From assembly GCA_017434685.1 (NCBI GenBank), contig JAFREV010000164.1, positions 1-16,375 on the forward strand: DNA of 16,375 nt, given 5' to 3'. How positions within the stretch are numbered: the stretch's first letter is position 1; each line of letters opens with the position of its first letter. Positions 5,923 to 13,046 of this stretch are shown in pieces. The notes beneath the pieces were generated by a model, which was not told where the DNA came from, did not search any database, and worked only from the letters and a program-made list of their open reading frames with translations. The DNA comes from Mogibacterium sp. (lineage in GTDB: Bacteria > Bacillota > Clostridia > Peptostreptococcales > Anaerovoracaceae). The translations under genes were made by a program, and so were the position numbers.

Positions 5923-8701
5923 AGACGCATTAATTGAAAAAGCGTACAAGGACTACCTGTATACGAGGGATATGATGAATCCGGATAAGGGTGCAGGGAT
6001 CGAAGACCTGGCGACCGTATCGCTCAGATTCCTGAAGCAGCACGGAAAACTCGACAAAGTGGGAAGTGCGGGTGCCGGCGGAACTTACTCTGTAAAAATA
6101 AATGTAAATGTGAACGGCGAGAATGAGCCGTGGCTTTTGACATTCAGAAATTCAGCAGTATCCGGAGGGCCTTCCGAAGCGGGGAGGAAGGCGGCGTTTT
6201 GCCTTGAGAATTGCGTAAAGGATGCTCTGAGCGAAAGGGCTCACGCTTATGCGGCAGTAAGACTCTCGGGAGCGGGAGACCCGCTGGTTAAGACTTTGGG
6301 ATTTGAGGCTGAAGGCGGAGAGGTTTCTCCGAAGAAGGCCGCGAATGAATCAGTGAAAGGCTTTTCCTCATATGTGGAGAGACTCGGCATTGCAACAGGG
6401 CTTGCAGATGAGGTGTATCATCCGGAGCTTGAGGCTTCAAGATTTGAGTCGGTTGCCTTGGTGTCTGCGGTGCCTGCTGTCAATATGAGAAAGGAAGAGG
6501 TTCTGGATGAGGATGCCATGCTGATGCTCGAGGAGAAGGATGTATCGGGAGACGGCAGCTCAGCTACATATATCAGAAAGATTCAGAGTCTTTTGAGAAA
6601 CGGAGATGCGGCACGCATGGTCAAATCCTGCAAGGTAGCAAAGCGCGGCATCGTCTGCATCGTCGGGCAGGAATTTTTCGAGATGTTTTCGGAAATTGCC
6701 GATGATGAGGGGCTCAGATGCAGTCTGATTGATAAAGAAAGCATGCCGGATGATGGGCTTGAAGAAGGCCGTGCCGGTACAGAGGATATATTTTCGGAAG
6801 CAGCAGGGGAATGGCGCAGACCTTATGTCGATGGAGAAACTCTCGGCTTTGCCGCTGCCTTGAGACAGACTGCAGAGGATATTAATATGTGCTCAAGGAG
6901 GGGGCTTTCCCAGAGGTTCGATTCGACCATAGGTACGTCATGCGTTATGATGCCGATAGGAGGTGTCAACCAGCTGACGCCGGTGCAGGCTGCGGCTTAC
7001 AAGATTCCGATTGAAAAAGGAAACACGGACGATTGCTCGGTTATGAGCTGGGCGATTAATCCGCATATATACAAAGAGTCTCCATATCACGGCGCATACC
7101 TTGCCGTGGTAGAATCGGTGGCCAAACTCGTTGCGGCGGGTGCAGCATTTAATGAGGTGTATCTGTCGGTTGCGAGCGGCAGCGGCGGCGGGGACGGCCG
7201 CAGTATGGCGGCTTTGCTCGGTGCATTTGAGGCTGAGATGGGTCTATCCGTTCCGGCTGTCAGTGCAGATACGAAGAGTGACGCGGATGCATTTATCTCC
7301 TACGCAATTACAATGGGAAAGGCGTCCGAACTCATTTCTCCTGAATTCAAGCAGGCCGGTCACAAGGTCGTGATGCTTGAGCCTGAGATTGAAAAGGATA
7401 AAGAGAGTGTTTATTACGGACTTCCGACGCCGCACTCACTTAACTCTGTCTGGCGCAAGGCGTATGAGCTTATAGCAAACGGCAGGGCCGTGGCTGCATA
7501 CACGCCGGGCATGGGCGGCATTGCGGAAGCAGTAATGAAGATGAGCTACGGAAACGGTATCGGTTTTGAGTTTGCCGATGATTCGTGGAGTGAAGAACCG
7601 GTGCTGACGAACGAGAAAATATTCGGGTATTCGTATGGCAGCATCATACTCGAGATGAGGACGGATGACCCGATAAGAAGCAGATCGGTTAAGATAACAG
7701 ATATCGGAAAAACGACGGACAGGCAGGATATCAGAAAGGGAACTGAGGCCATCAGCATAGGAGAACTTCTGATGCTGCATGAGGGCAAACTCGAGAGTGT
7801 GTATCCGGCGAACTCGGACGGAGCGCTGCCTGAGGTTGCTGATGTGAACTATGCGGCCAGGAGCTGGCATGCCCCGATATTCAAAAGGGCTGTGCCTAAG
7901 GTGCTGATTCCGGCGCTTCCGGGCGCGACATCCGCGGCGGATGTCGCGGGAGCGGTACGCTCCGCCGGCGGGCAGCCTGAGATTCTTTACCTGCCGAGCG
8001 GAAGCGCCGAAGCGATACTCCGCTCAGCCGAGAAATTCGCTAAAGCGATAGAGAATACGCAGATTGTTTTCCTGCCGGACGGATACGCAGGTTCAATAGA
8101 TGATGCAGGCGGTGGTGTCGAACTAGACCTCGCAGAGCTTACATCATACATATTCAGAAATGAGCAAGTGAGGGAGAATATAACCCGATTCCTGGATAGA
8201 AAGGACGGCCTCATTGCGGGCATAGGTTCGGGATTTAAGGCTTTGCTCAACCTCGGCCTTCTGCCGGGCGGAGTAATAAGCGATGAGGATGGCCCGCTGC
8301 TAATCGAGAATGCACTCGGGACTCATCAATCACGTATAGTCCGCATCAGGGTGTCTTCGAACAAATCCCCGTGGCTCAGAAGCTGCAGGCCGGGAGAGAT
8401 TCTTTCACTTCCGCTGTCATGTGCTGAAGGAAGGTTTACGGCCTCGGATGAGGTTCTCAAAAAGCTTGCCGTTAACGGTCAGATAGCGACTCAGTATGCA
8501 GACGATAATGGAAAAGCGTCCTCGGATATTCGCTTCAACCCTGCCGGCTCGATGATGGCCATCGAGGGCATCACTTCTCCTGACGGCAGGGTGCTGGGCA
8601 GGATGGGTCATGCCGAAAGAGCGGCTGACGGTCTGTACAGGAATGTTCCGGGCACATACTTTACAAGCATGTTTGAAAATGCGGTGAAATATTTCAGGTA
8701 A
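5909..8701 (+). CDS. Catalytically degenerate FGAM synthase (PurL)-like protein
   Basis: Encodes 930 residues. It is homologous along its length to the single-chain clostridial phosphoribosylformylglycinamidine synthase, usually about 1,240 residues, from the first AIRS-like domain to the fused glutamine amidotransferase. Retained scaffold blocks include SGAGDP (120-124), SPYHGAYLAVVESVAKLVAAG (391-411), ISPEFKQAGHKVV (476-488) and a C-terminus with EGITSPDGRVLGRMGHAER (885-903). The N-terminal PurS-like and linker region is absent. The catalytic block normally read as NETHNHPTEIEPFGGA is NSAVSGGPSEAGRKAA (81-96). The glycine-rich GGRTGRDG-type loop is missing. The GGKDSMSG-type motif of the second half is SADTKSDA (452-459). 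The glutaminase nucleophile of GICNGFQ is Gly773 in GIGSGFK, although His901 and Glu903 remain. I chose ATG 5909, eight bases after AAGGA; ATG 5903 is only two bases away. An uninterrupted 930-codon frame argues for a selected non-enzymatic role rather than decay. Confidence 0.9.
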   Translation: MRNFKDALIEKAYKDYLYTRDMMNPDKGAGIEDLATVSLRFLKQHGKLDKVGSAGAGGTYSVKINVNVNGENEPWLLTFRNSAVSGGPSEAGRKAAFCLENCVKDALSERAHAYAAVRLSGAGDPLVKTLGFEAEGGEVSPKKAANESVKGFSSYVERLGIATGLADEVYHPELEASRFESVALVSAVPAVNMRKEEVLDEDAMLMLEEKDVSGDGSSATYIRKIQSLLRNGDAARMVKSCKVAKRGIVCIVGQEFFEMFSEIADDEGLRCSLIDKESMPDDGLEEGRAGTEDIFSEAAGEWRRPYVDGETLGFAAALRQTAEDINMCSRRGLSQRFDSTIGTSCVMMPIGGVNQLTPVQAAAYKIPIEKGNTDDCSVMSWAINPHIYKESPYHGAYLAVVESVAKLVAAGAAFNEVYLSVASGSGGGDGRSMAALLGAFEAEMGLSVPAVSADTKSDADAFISYAITMGKASELISPEFKQAGHKVVMLEPEIEKDKESVYYGLPTPHSLNSVWRKAYELIANGRAVAAYTPGMGGIAEAVMKMSYGNGIGFEFADDSWSEEPVLTNEKIFGYSYGSIILEMRTDDPIRSRSVKITDIGKTTDRQDIRKGTEAISIGELLMLHEGKLESVYPANSDGALPEVADVNYAARSWHAPIFKRAVPKVLIPALPGATSAADVAGAVRSAGGQPEILYLPSGSAEAILRSAEKFAKAIENTQIVFLPDGYAGSIDDAGGGVELDLAELTSYIFRNEQVRENITRFLDRKDGLIAGIGSGFKALLNLGLLPGGVISDEDGPLLIENALGTHQSRIVRIRVSSNKSPWLRSCRPGEILSLPLSCAEGRFTASDEVLKKLAVNGQIATQYADDNGKASSDIRFNPAGSMMAIEGITSPDGRVLGRMGHAERAADGLYRNVPGTYFTSMFENAVKYFR

Positions 8702-8704
8702 GAT

Positions 8705-9610
8705 ATGGACAACACGAAATTCAAAGCTTTTATAGAATGTATAAATAAGGGTAGCGTTACGGCTGCTGCGGAGGAATTGGGCTACACGCCGTCGGCTGTG
8801 AGCCAGCTGATCAGCTCGCTCGAAAAAGAGCTAGGGCTGAAGCTCCTTAACCGTACGCAGCGTGGCGTCAGCCTTACCAGCGAAGGGAGCGAGCTGGTGC
8901 CGGCCGTGAGGGCCTGGATGGCCGCCGAAGACGAAGTCTATCAGCTGGCCTCCGAGCTCAAGGGCATCTCGACGGGTACGCTGACTATCGCCTCGTACCC
9001 GAGTGCGGCCATAACATGGCTGCCGCGCATCATCCGCCGCTTCAAAAACGACTACCCCGGCATAGACATAAACATAGTCGAGAATATCCGCTCGGACATA
9101 TTCGAACACCTTGAAAACAACGAAGCGGATATGGCTATTCTCGTCTACTCCGAGCCTATGCCGTACGAATGGATATCGCTTGCGGATGTCGAGATGCTCG
9201 CCGCCGTTCCCGAAGATAACCCGTACGCAAATGCCGAGGCGTTCCCAATCAAAGAGATTGAGAATTACGACTTCATTATGGGCTCCTGGGGTAACGAGCG
9301 CGAGATTATCGAGATACTCGATAAGCACGGAGTCAAACCGAACGTAAGATACACCACCTACGATACCCCGCTGACCGTCGCCCTCGTCCGTATGGGTCTC
9401 GGTATCAGCATGGTAAACGCGCTCGGTTCGCAGTACTGGATAGGTAACTACGCAAGGCTCCCGCTCGAGCCGCGCGAGTTCATCAACTTCGGAATCGCGA
9501 TTCCGTCCCGTGACAGGCTCTCAAAAGCAGCCGAGAAATTCCTCAGCTACGCAGTCGAGGAGTTCAAGAACAAAGAGGGAATCGAGTACACAGACAACGA
9601 TCGGATATAA
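8705..9610 (+). CDS. LysR-family transcriptional regulator
   Basis: Encodes 301 residues, the standard LysR length. Residues 1-60 form the winged helix-turn-helix (GSVTAAAEELGYTPSAVSQL, then LEKELGLKLLNRTQRGVSLT). Residues about 90-295 form the type 2 periplasmic-binding-like effector domain, beginning GTLTIASYPSAAITWLP. It starts three bases after the stop of the PurL-like gene, with AGG (8696-8698) as a modest ribosome site, so it is the last gene of that operon. LysR regulators are more often divergent from their targets; here the regulator is co-transcribed, suggesting it and the PurL-like protein are made together. Codon choice looks different from the neighbours, with many C-ending codons (CTC, TAC, GCC, ATC). 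The effector cannot be read from the sequence; a purine-related ligand is only an inference from context. Confidence 0.95.
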   Translation: MDNTKFKAFIECINKGSVTAAAEELGYTPSAVSQLISSLEKELGLKLLNRTQRGVSLTSEGSELVPAVRAWMAAEDEVYQLASELKGISTGTLTIASYPSAAITWLPRIIRRFKNDYPGIDINIVENIRSDIFEHLENNEADMAILVYSEPMPYEWISLADVEMLAAVPEDNPYANAEAFPIKEIENYDFIMGSWGNEREIIEILDKHGVKPNVRYTTYDTPLTVALVRMGLGISMVNALGSQYWIGNYARLPLEPREFINFGIAIPSRDRLSKAAEKFLSYAVEEFKNKEGIEYTDNDRI

Positions 9611-9653
9611 AACATACAACAGAAACAAATAGACTCATTAAAAACGCAAAAAA

Positions 9654-9690
9654 CAAATACACTTCCCGAATCCGGGAAGTGTATTTGCTT
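9654..9690. terminator. Strong bidirectional terminator
   Basis: CAAATACACTTCCCG (9654-9668) and CGGGAAGTGTATTTG (9673-9687) are perfect 15-bp arms with loop AATC. On the minus strand the stem is followed by TTTTTT (9653 downward, opposite the A-rich stretch), a good T tract for the microprotein gene. On the plus strand the stem is followed by CTTTGAGTTCTT, serving the LysR operon less ideally. Confidence 0.85.
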
Positions 9691-9762
9691 TGAGTTCTTA
9701 ATGATTAAACTATTGGAGTTCTGTTTCTGTATATCGGCAATCAGTCTGCCATCCCTCACAAC

Positions 9763-9852
9763 TTAACCTTTCTTTGCGGTCATCTTTGAGAAGAATACCC
9801 ATTTCGAAACAAGAACACCTGCAAATGCTGCTCCTACCAAAATGTTCAACAT
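9763..9852 (-). CDS. 29-residue membrane microprotein
   Basis: A 30-codon frame (MLNILVGAAFAGVLVSKWVF, then a basic tail SKMTAKKG, TAA stop). The case for a real gene is the perfect AGGAGG ribosome site (9861-9866 complement) eight bases before the ATG, a plausible promoter upstream, and the strong terminator that follows on this strand. The first 20 residues could form one transmembrane helix with the lysine-rich end inside. The frame is open further upstream, but only this ATG has a ribosome site. I do not recognise a family. It is divergent from the rubredoxin gene and shares a regulatory region with it, so the two may respond to the same signal. Confidence 0.7.
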   Translation of the reverse strand: MLNILVGAAFAGVLVSKWVFFSKMTAKKG

Positions 9853-9877
9853 ACTGATTACCTCCTTCCGGTTCATC

Positions 9878-9890
9878 GGGCCCAAGGCCC
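9878..9890 (-). promoter_or_regulatory. GC-rich leader hairpin before the microprotein
   Basis: GGGCC (9878-9882) pairs with GGCCC (9886-9890) around CAA. It is the only GC-rich stretch in this AT-rich leader and ends about 12 bases before the ribosome site, so it may affect translation or mRNA stability. Confidence 0.35.
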
Positions 9891-9945
9891 CTCCGTAAAA
9901 TACCTTTAAGACAATTTCCAAAGATTCATATCTCTTTGTAAGCAC

Positions 9946-9974
9946 AGTATACTCACCCAAATCATTTAAGTAAA
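9946..9974 (-). promoter_or_regulatory. Promoter of the microprotein gene
   Basis: On the minus strand TTTACT (9974-9969), a 17-bp spacer and TATACT (9951-9946) form a promoter with a start near 9939 and a leader of about 87 nt. The -35 box lies inside the first TTAAGT palindrome, so binding there should block it. Confidence 0.5.
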
Positions 9975-10011
9975 CTTAATCTTTTTTAATAAATCATTAA
10001 GTTACACTTAA
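9966..10011. promoter_or_regulatory. Two TTAAGT...ACTTAA palindromic operator candidates
   Basis: Site 1 is TTAAGT-AA-ACTTAA (9966-9979) and site 2 is TTAAGT-TAC-ACTTAA (9997-10011). Both are preceded by AAATCATT, so they look like copies of one element. Their centres are about 31.5 bp apart, close to three helical turns, which places both on one face of the DNA. They lie between the divergent microprotein and rubredoxin genes. The binding regulator is not identifiable from the sequence. Confidence 0.6.
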
Positions 10012-10066
10012 CAATCAAAAACACTATCCGGTCCAATAAAAACCAACAAACTTTAAATCATTCCAA

Positions 10067-10119
10067 TGTGAGTTTGTCACAACAAAAGAGTGGCGCACGG
10101 ACTAAAATAGCAGTACAAT
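10067..10119 (+). promoter_or_regulatory. Candidate control region of the rubredoxin gene
   Basis: TGTGA (10067-10071) and TCACA (10077-10081) form an inverted repeat with a 5-bp spacer, reminiscent of CRP/FNR or Rex half-sites, though those have a 6-bp spacer. TACAAT (10114-10119) is the best -10 candidate; no convincing -35 is seen at 17 bp. Confidence 0.3.
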
Positions 10120-10161
10120 CATATACACCTAAACAACAATTTCAGAACAGGAGGAAATATT

Positions 10162-10302
10162 ATGGATAAGTATGTATGCGACGTATGCGGTTATGTTTAT
10201 GATCCTGCAGAGAATGACAACGTAGCATTCGAAGATCTGCCTGAAGATTGGGTATGCCCACTTTGCGGAGTAGGCAAAGACAGCTTCAGCCCTGCTGAGT
10301 AA
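10162..10302 (+). CDS. Rubredoxin, short 46-residue form
   Basis: Encodes a 46-residue one-iron electron carrier. The two iron-binding knuckles are intact: CDVCG (Cys6, Cys9) and CPLCG (Cys32, Cys35), with the usual aromatic core residues Tyr4, Tyr11, Tyr13, Trp30 and Phe42. Typical clostridial rubredoxins have about 52-54 residues. Here the segment between YDP and FEDLP is shortened (AENDNVA), as in the known short rubredoxin of Desulfovibrio desulfuricans. AGGAGG (10149-10154) lies seven bases before the ATG. It is monocistronic with its own terminator. Rubredoxins usually pass electrons to oxygen- or peroxide-reducing enzymes in anaerobes; none is visible here. Confidence 0.95.
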   Translation: MDKYVCDVCGYVYDPAENDNVAFEDLPEDWVCPLCGVGKDSFSPAE

Positions 10303-10328
10303 TCATAAATACGACAAAAGATACAAAG

Positions 10329-10359
10329 ACTGCGAGACCCCCGAACCTCGCAGTTTTTT
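10329..10359 (+). terminator. Rho-independent terminator of the rubredoxin gene
   Basis: ACTGCGAG (10329-10336) pairs with CTCGCAGT (10347-10354) and runs into six T (10354-10359). A textbook terminator starting 27 bases after the stop. Confidence 0.92.
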
Positions 10360-10361
10360 GT

Positions 10362-10367
10362 TATAAT
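10362..10367 (+). promoter_or_regulatory. -10 box directly after the rubredoxin terminator
   Basis: TATAAT at 10362-10367 would start transcription near 10374, just before an ATG at 10377. The -35 position falls in the terminator loop and is poor. Confidence 0.4.
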
Positions 10368-10376
10368 ACAAATACG

Positions 10377-10415
10377 ATGAATGAAATACCAATCACGATA
10401 AAGCATAGGATATGA
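10377..10415 (+). CDS. Possible 12-codon leader peptide overlapping the cca start
   Basis: ATG 10377 opens a frame reading MNEIPITIKHRI and stops at TGA 10413-10415, overlapping the next gene's ATG (10412) as ATGA. The next gene has only AGGA one base from its ATG, so translational coupling through this frame would explain its expression. It is short and could be chance. Confidence 0.25.
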   Translation: MNEIPITIKHRI

Positions 10416-11742
10416 AAAACATTGCCGAGAGAATTGCTGAATACGTTAAAGACGCCGGCGGAGGAACTTTTTATGTCGGCGGTTTTGTACGCGACAGACT
10501 ACTCGGGCTTGAGAATAAAGACGTGGATATTGAGGTGCATGGAATAGAGCCGGACAGGCTCTTTTCTATTCTGCAGGAAATCGGCGAACCGATTACATTC
10601 GGCAAATCTTTCGGCGTTTATTCTCTTCGAGGAGAGACCATAGATATCGCCATGCCAAGGCGTGAGCGAGCAATAGGTAAAGGACACAAAGACTTCGAGG
10701 TGGATATAGATCCATTCATCGGGACAGAGGGCGCAGCCAGACGACGTGACTTTACCATAAACTCAATTATGGAGGATGTTCTGACAGGGGACATCATTGA
10801 CCACTTCGGAGGGCGAGACGATCTTGAAAAAGGAATAATCCGCCATATAGATTCAAAGACCTTTGTTGAGGATCCGCTCAGAGTTCTCCGTGCAGCACAG
10901 TTTTCTGCAAGATATGAATTTGAAATTGCGCCTGAAACAATAGAACTTTGCCGCACAGTAGACATCTCTACTCTGCCGAAAGAACGAGTCGAAGAAGAGT
11001 TAAAGAAAGCGCTCCTCAAAGCAAGCAAACCTTCTTTGTTCTTCAAAGCACTTCGCGATATGGATCAGTTGGTTGTGTGGTTTCCGGAACTTAAACGACT
11101 GATAGGATTGGAACAAGACCCGTTATACCATCCTGAAGGTGATGTATGGACACATACCATGGAGGTCATAGACAGAGCATCTGCTTACAGAGATAAGGCC
11201 TCAGATGCATTCAACTATATGTTGCTATCACTGACTCACGATTTAGGTAAAATAGTAACAACAAGTGAGAAGAACGGACGTATCCATGCATACGAACATG
11301 AGACGAAAGGGCTACCCCTGGCAGAAGCATTTGTAAAGCGAATCACTAACGAGAAAGATGTGATTACATATGTCATGAATATGGTGCCTCTACATATGAA
11401 ACCGAATGTAGCGGCTTACTCGAAACCTCGCCCAAATCCACCAACAGGATGTTCGATTCAGCAATAGCACCGAAGGACCTTATCTGGTTCGCAATGGCAG
11501 ACAGACCTGTGCTTGCAGGAAACGACGCGTTCTCAGGCGACAGCGCATTCCTTTTTGAAAGGCTGCACGCCTATGAGGAGACCATGTCAAAACCGCACAT
11601 CACAGGTGAAGATCTGATAAACGCAGGTCTGCAACCGGGAGAAAACTTCTCAGAGATACTCGGCTATGCCCACAAACTGCGACTTGCCGGAATAGATAAA
11701 GAAACAGCGATGAAGCAAGTATTGGCATATGCAAGGAAATGA
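10412..11742 (+). pseudogene. cca: CCA tRNA nucleotidyltransferase / HD-domain protein, broken by a one-base frameshift
   Basis: The first part (10412 to about 11425) carries the nucleotidyltransferase head: GGFVRD (23-28), the metal-binding DVD (37-39), RRDFTINSI and FVEDPLRVLRAAQFSARY. An HD phosphohydrolase-like domain follows (HPEGDVWTHTMEV; THDLGK). The frame then derails after AYSK into PRPNPPTGCSIQQ and stops at 11465-11467. The family sequence resumes one frame over from 11425 as TSPKSTNRMFDSAIAPKDL and runs to TGA 11740-11742. Restoring one A to the AAA at 11423-11425 joins the parts into a product of about 443 residues. The enzyme normally adds or repairs the 3' CCA of tRNAs. No slippery heptamer is visible, so this is a mutation or a sequencing error in a short A run, not evident programmed frameshifting. 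Confidence 0.88.
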
Positions 11743-11851
11743 TAGCCGCTGCGCGTTTCTGTGCTGATTGGAAAACGACTGCCAATTCTTGCGCCCCCCT
11801 TATTTTTACGGAGTTTTTTATCAAATGCTACATAATTCAAAGAAAACTTTT

Positions 11852-11990
11852 ATATATGTAACATTTTCCTTGCAAAACAGACAATAACAACGCAAAATCC
11901 ACACATTTAGCAGATATAATTCTATCTACATAGCGCATCTTTGCGACTTTGTTACATATATGAAAAAAATAGTGCAAAAATGTAACATTT
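11852..11990. repeat. Three TGTAACA-type sites, including a 12-bp inverted repeat
   Basis: ATATATGTAACA (11852-11863) recurs inverted as TGTTACATATAT (11950-11961), and AAATGTAACATTT (11978-11990) is itself a palindrome around one central A. All share the core ATGTnACAT. They flank a TATAAT at 11915-11920. A repressor-binding array is plausible; the regulator is unknown. Confidence 0.5.
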
Positions 11991-12053
11991 GCCTAAAAAC
12001 TCCATTTGAATGAGGCGGAGGTGATGCAAATATCCGTTGAATAGATGGCGCTG

Positions 12054-12097
12054 GATTATTCATAGGATCCACAAAGATTATTCGCAGGATCCACAAA
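12054..12097 (+). repeat. Exact-length 22-bp tandem duplication
   Basis: GATTATTC-AT-AGGATCCACAAA (12054-12075) is followed without a gap by the same unit with GC for AT (12076-12097). Only two bases differ. It lies 47 bases upstream of the nuclease-like gene. Confidence 0.8.
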
Positions 12098-12144
12098 GAC
12101 TGATCGAAGGTGATACATAGGATTGCTAAAGTATTGGGAGAGAT

Positions 12145-12939
12145 ATGATATACAAAGAACGTTTGGAAAACTTAATAAGTGAATTAAATGAGAGGAGATG
12201 CGATCTCCTGCAAGAACTTGAGGTGCTCCCGGAGGGGCGCTTGATGATTTTGAAAAATGATGGTACAGAAAGGTACCTCCAACGAATCCCGGCAACGGGC
12301 AATCGCAAGAAGGAAAGACGTTATGGAATCAAGAAAAACGAGGATGTTCTCAATGGATTGATAAGGAAAGATTACATTCTGAAGGCTTTGAAAACTATTG
12401 ATAAGGATATCCAAAGGCTGGAGAAAGCAGCAAGCCTTTTTGCACCATCTGATGAGAACTCTGTGATGAAAGATTTTATGGAAGCGAACCCGGCAATTGC
12501 AAACAAAGTGTACAGATCGACTATTGATGAGAGTGCCTGGAAAAGCCGGTTCGGCAGAATCGAAGAGTATCATCCTGAGAATATGACACAAACCGCCGCC
12601 GATGGAACTAATATGAGATCGAAGAACGAAGTGTATATTGCATCAAGGCTCGATCACTATGGGTTGATATACAGATCAGATTGTCCGACAGGAATACCCG
12701 GGCTATACAGAGTGCCGGATTTTACAGTTCTAAGAAAGAGAGATAATAAAGTTGTTTATTGGGAGCATCTCGGAATGATGGATGATTTAGAATATAGGAT
12801 AGACAACAAGAGGAAGTTTGAAGAGTATGAAGCTGTCGGGATTGTACCCTGGGACAATTTAATAGTAACTTACGACTCAGAAAAAGGCGGCCTTAGAGCT
12901 GAACTCATTGAAGCTATGATTAAGGCTTGGCTACTTTAA
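12145..12939 (+). CDS. PD-(D/E)XK nuclease-superfamily-like protein
   Basis: Encodes 264 residues. Residues 1-98 are charged and probably helical (coiled-coil-like), with a basic RKKERRYG-type segment at 54-61. From residue 157 it follows a widespread Bacillota family of unknown function: RSKNEVYIASRLDHYGLIY (158-176; Glu162), VPDFTVL (190-196; Asp192), VYWEHLGMMDD (204-214; Glu207) and a downstream K-x-x-x-Y stretch. The order E, PDF and ExH-type acid on a strand fits the PD-(D/E)XK nuclease core, but His208 stands where a lysine is usual, so activity is uncertain. GGGAG (12136-12140) precedes the ATG by four bases. It sits alone between an AT-rich repeat region and a hairpin; its base composition looks lower in GC than its neighbours, consistent with accessory DNA. 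Substrate and biological role are unknown. Confidence 0.8.
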   Translation: MIYKERLENLISELNERRCDLLQELEVLPEGRLMILKNDGTERYLQRIPATGNRKKERRYGIKKNEDVLNGLIRKDYILKALKTIDKDIQRLEKAASLFAPSDENSVMKDFMEANPAIANKVYRSTIDESAWKSRFGRIEEYHPENMTQTAADGTNMRSKNEVYIASRLDHYGLIYRSDCPTGIPGLYRVPDFTVLRKRDNKVVYWEHLGMMDDLEYRIDNKRKFEEYEAVGIVPWDNLIVTYDSEKGGLRAELIEAMIKAWLL

Positions 12940-12966
12940 TGATAGTTGTTAAAATAGATTCGTTGG

Positions 12967-12990
12967 AGCAATTTGAAGCGGCAAATTGCT
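12967..12990. other. Perfect 9-bp inverted repeat after the nuclease-like gene
   Basis: AGCAATTTG (12967-12975) and CAAATTGCT (12982-12990) flank a 6-base loop. No T run follows (AGGAAAGTCG), so it is not a standard terminator. It may be an mRNA-stabilising stem or mark the edge of an inserted segment. Confidence 0.5.
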
Positions 12991-13046
12991 AGGAAAGTCG
13001 CGCGAGAATATAGTTAATACATAAGCAATTAACACAGACGGTTTTC

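Larger units (their letters stand above)
11743..12144. other. About 400-bp AT-rich intergenic region with repeats and no clear gene
   Basis: No RNA gene is recognised. The stretch just after the cca stop contains a weak hairpin (ATTGG...CCAAT) before the T-rich 11801-11820 region, which may stop transcription. A consensus TATAAT at 11915-11920 without a good -35 could drive the nuclease gene, leaving a leader of more than 200 nt. It also holds the TGTAACA repeats and the 22-bp tandem repeat listed separately. Confidence 0.6.

Noticed and set aside
9547..9759. Minus-strand 70-codon open frame
   Set aside because: It reads straight through the 15-bp terminator stem and into the LysR coding region.
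10091..10112. Sigma-54-like promoter (TGGC...GCA) before rubredoxin
   Set aside because: The GG and GC elements are not 10 bp apart as required.
11420..11467. Programmed ribosomal frameshift in cca
   Set aside because: No X-XXY-YYZ slippery heptamer or downstream pseudoknot is apparent near the AAA at 11423-11425.
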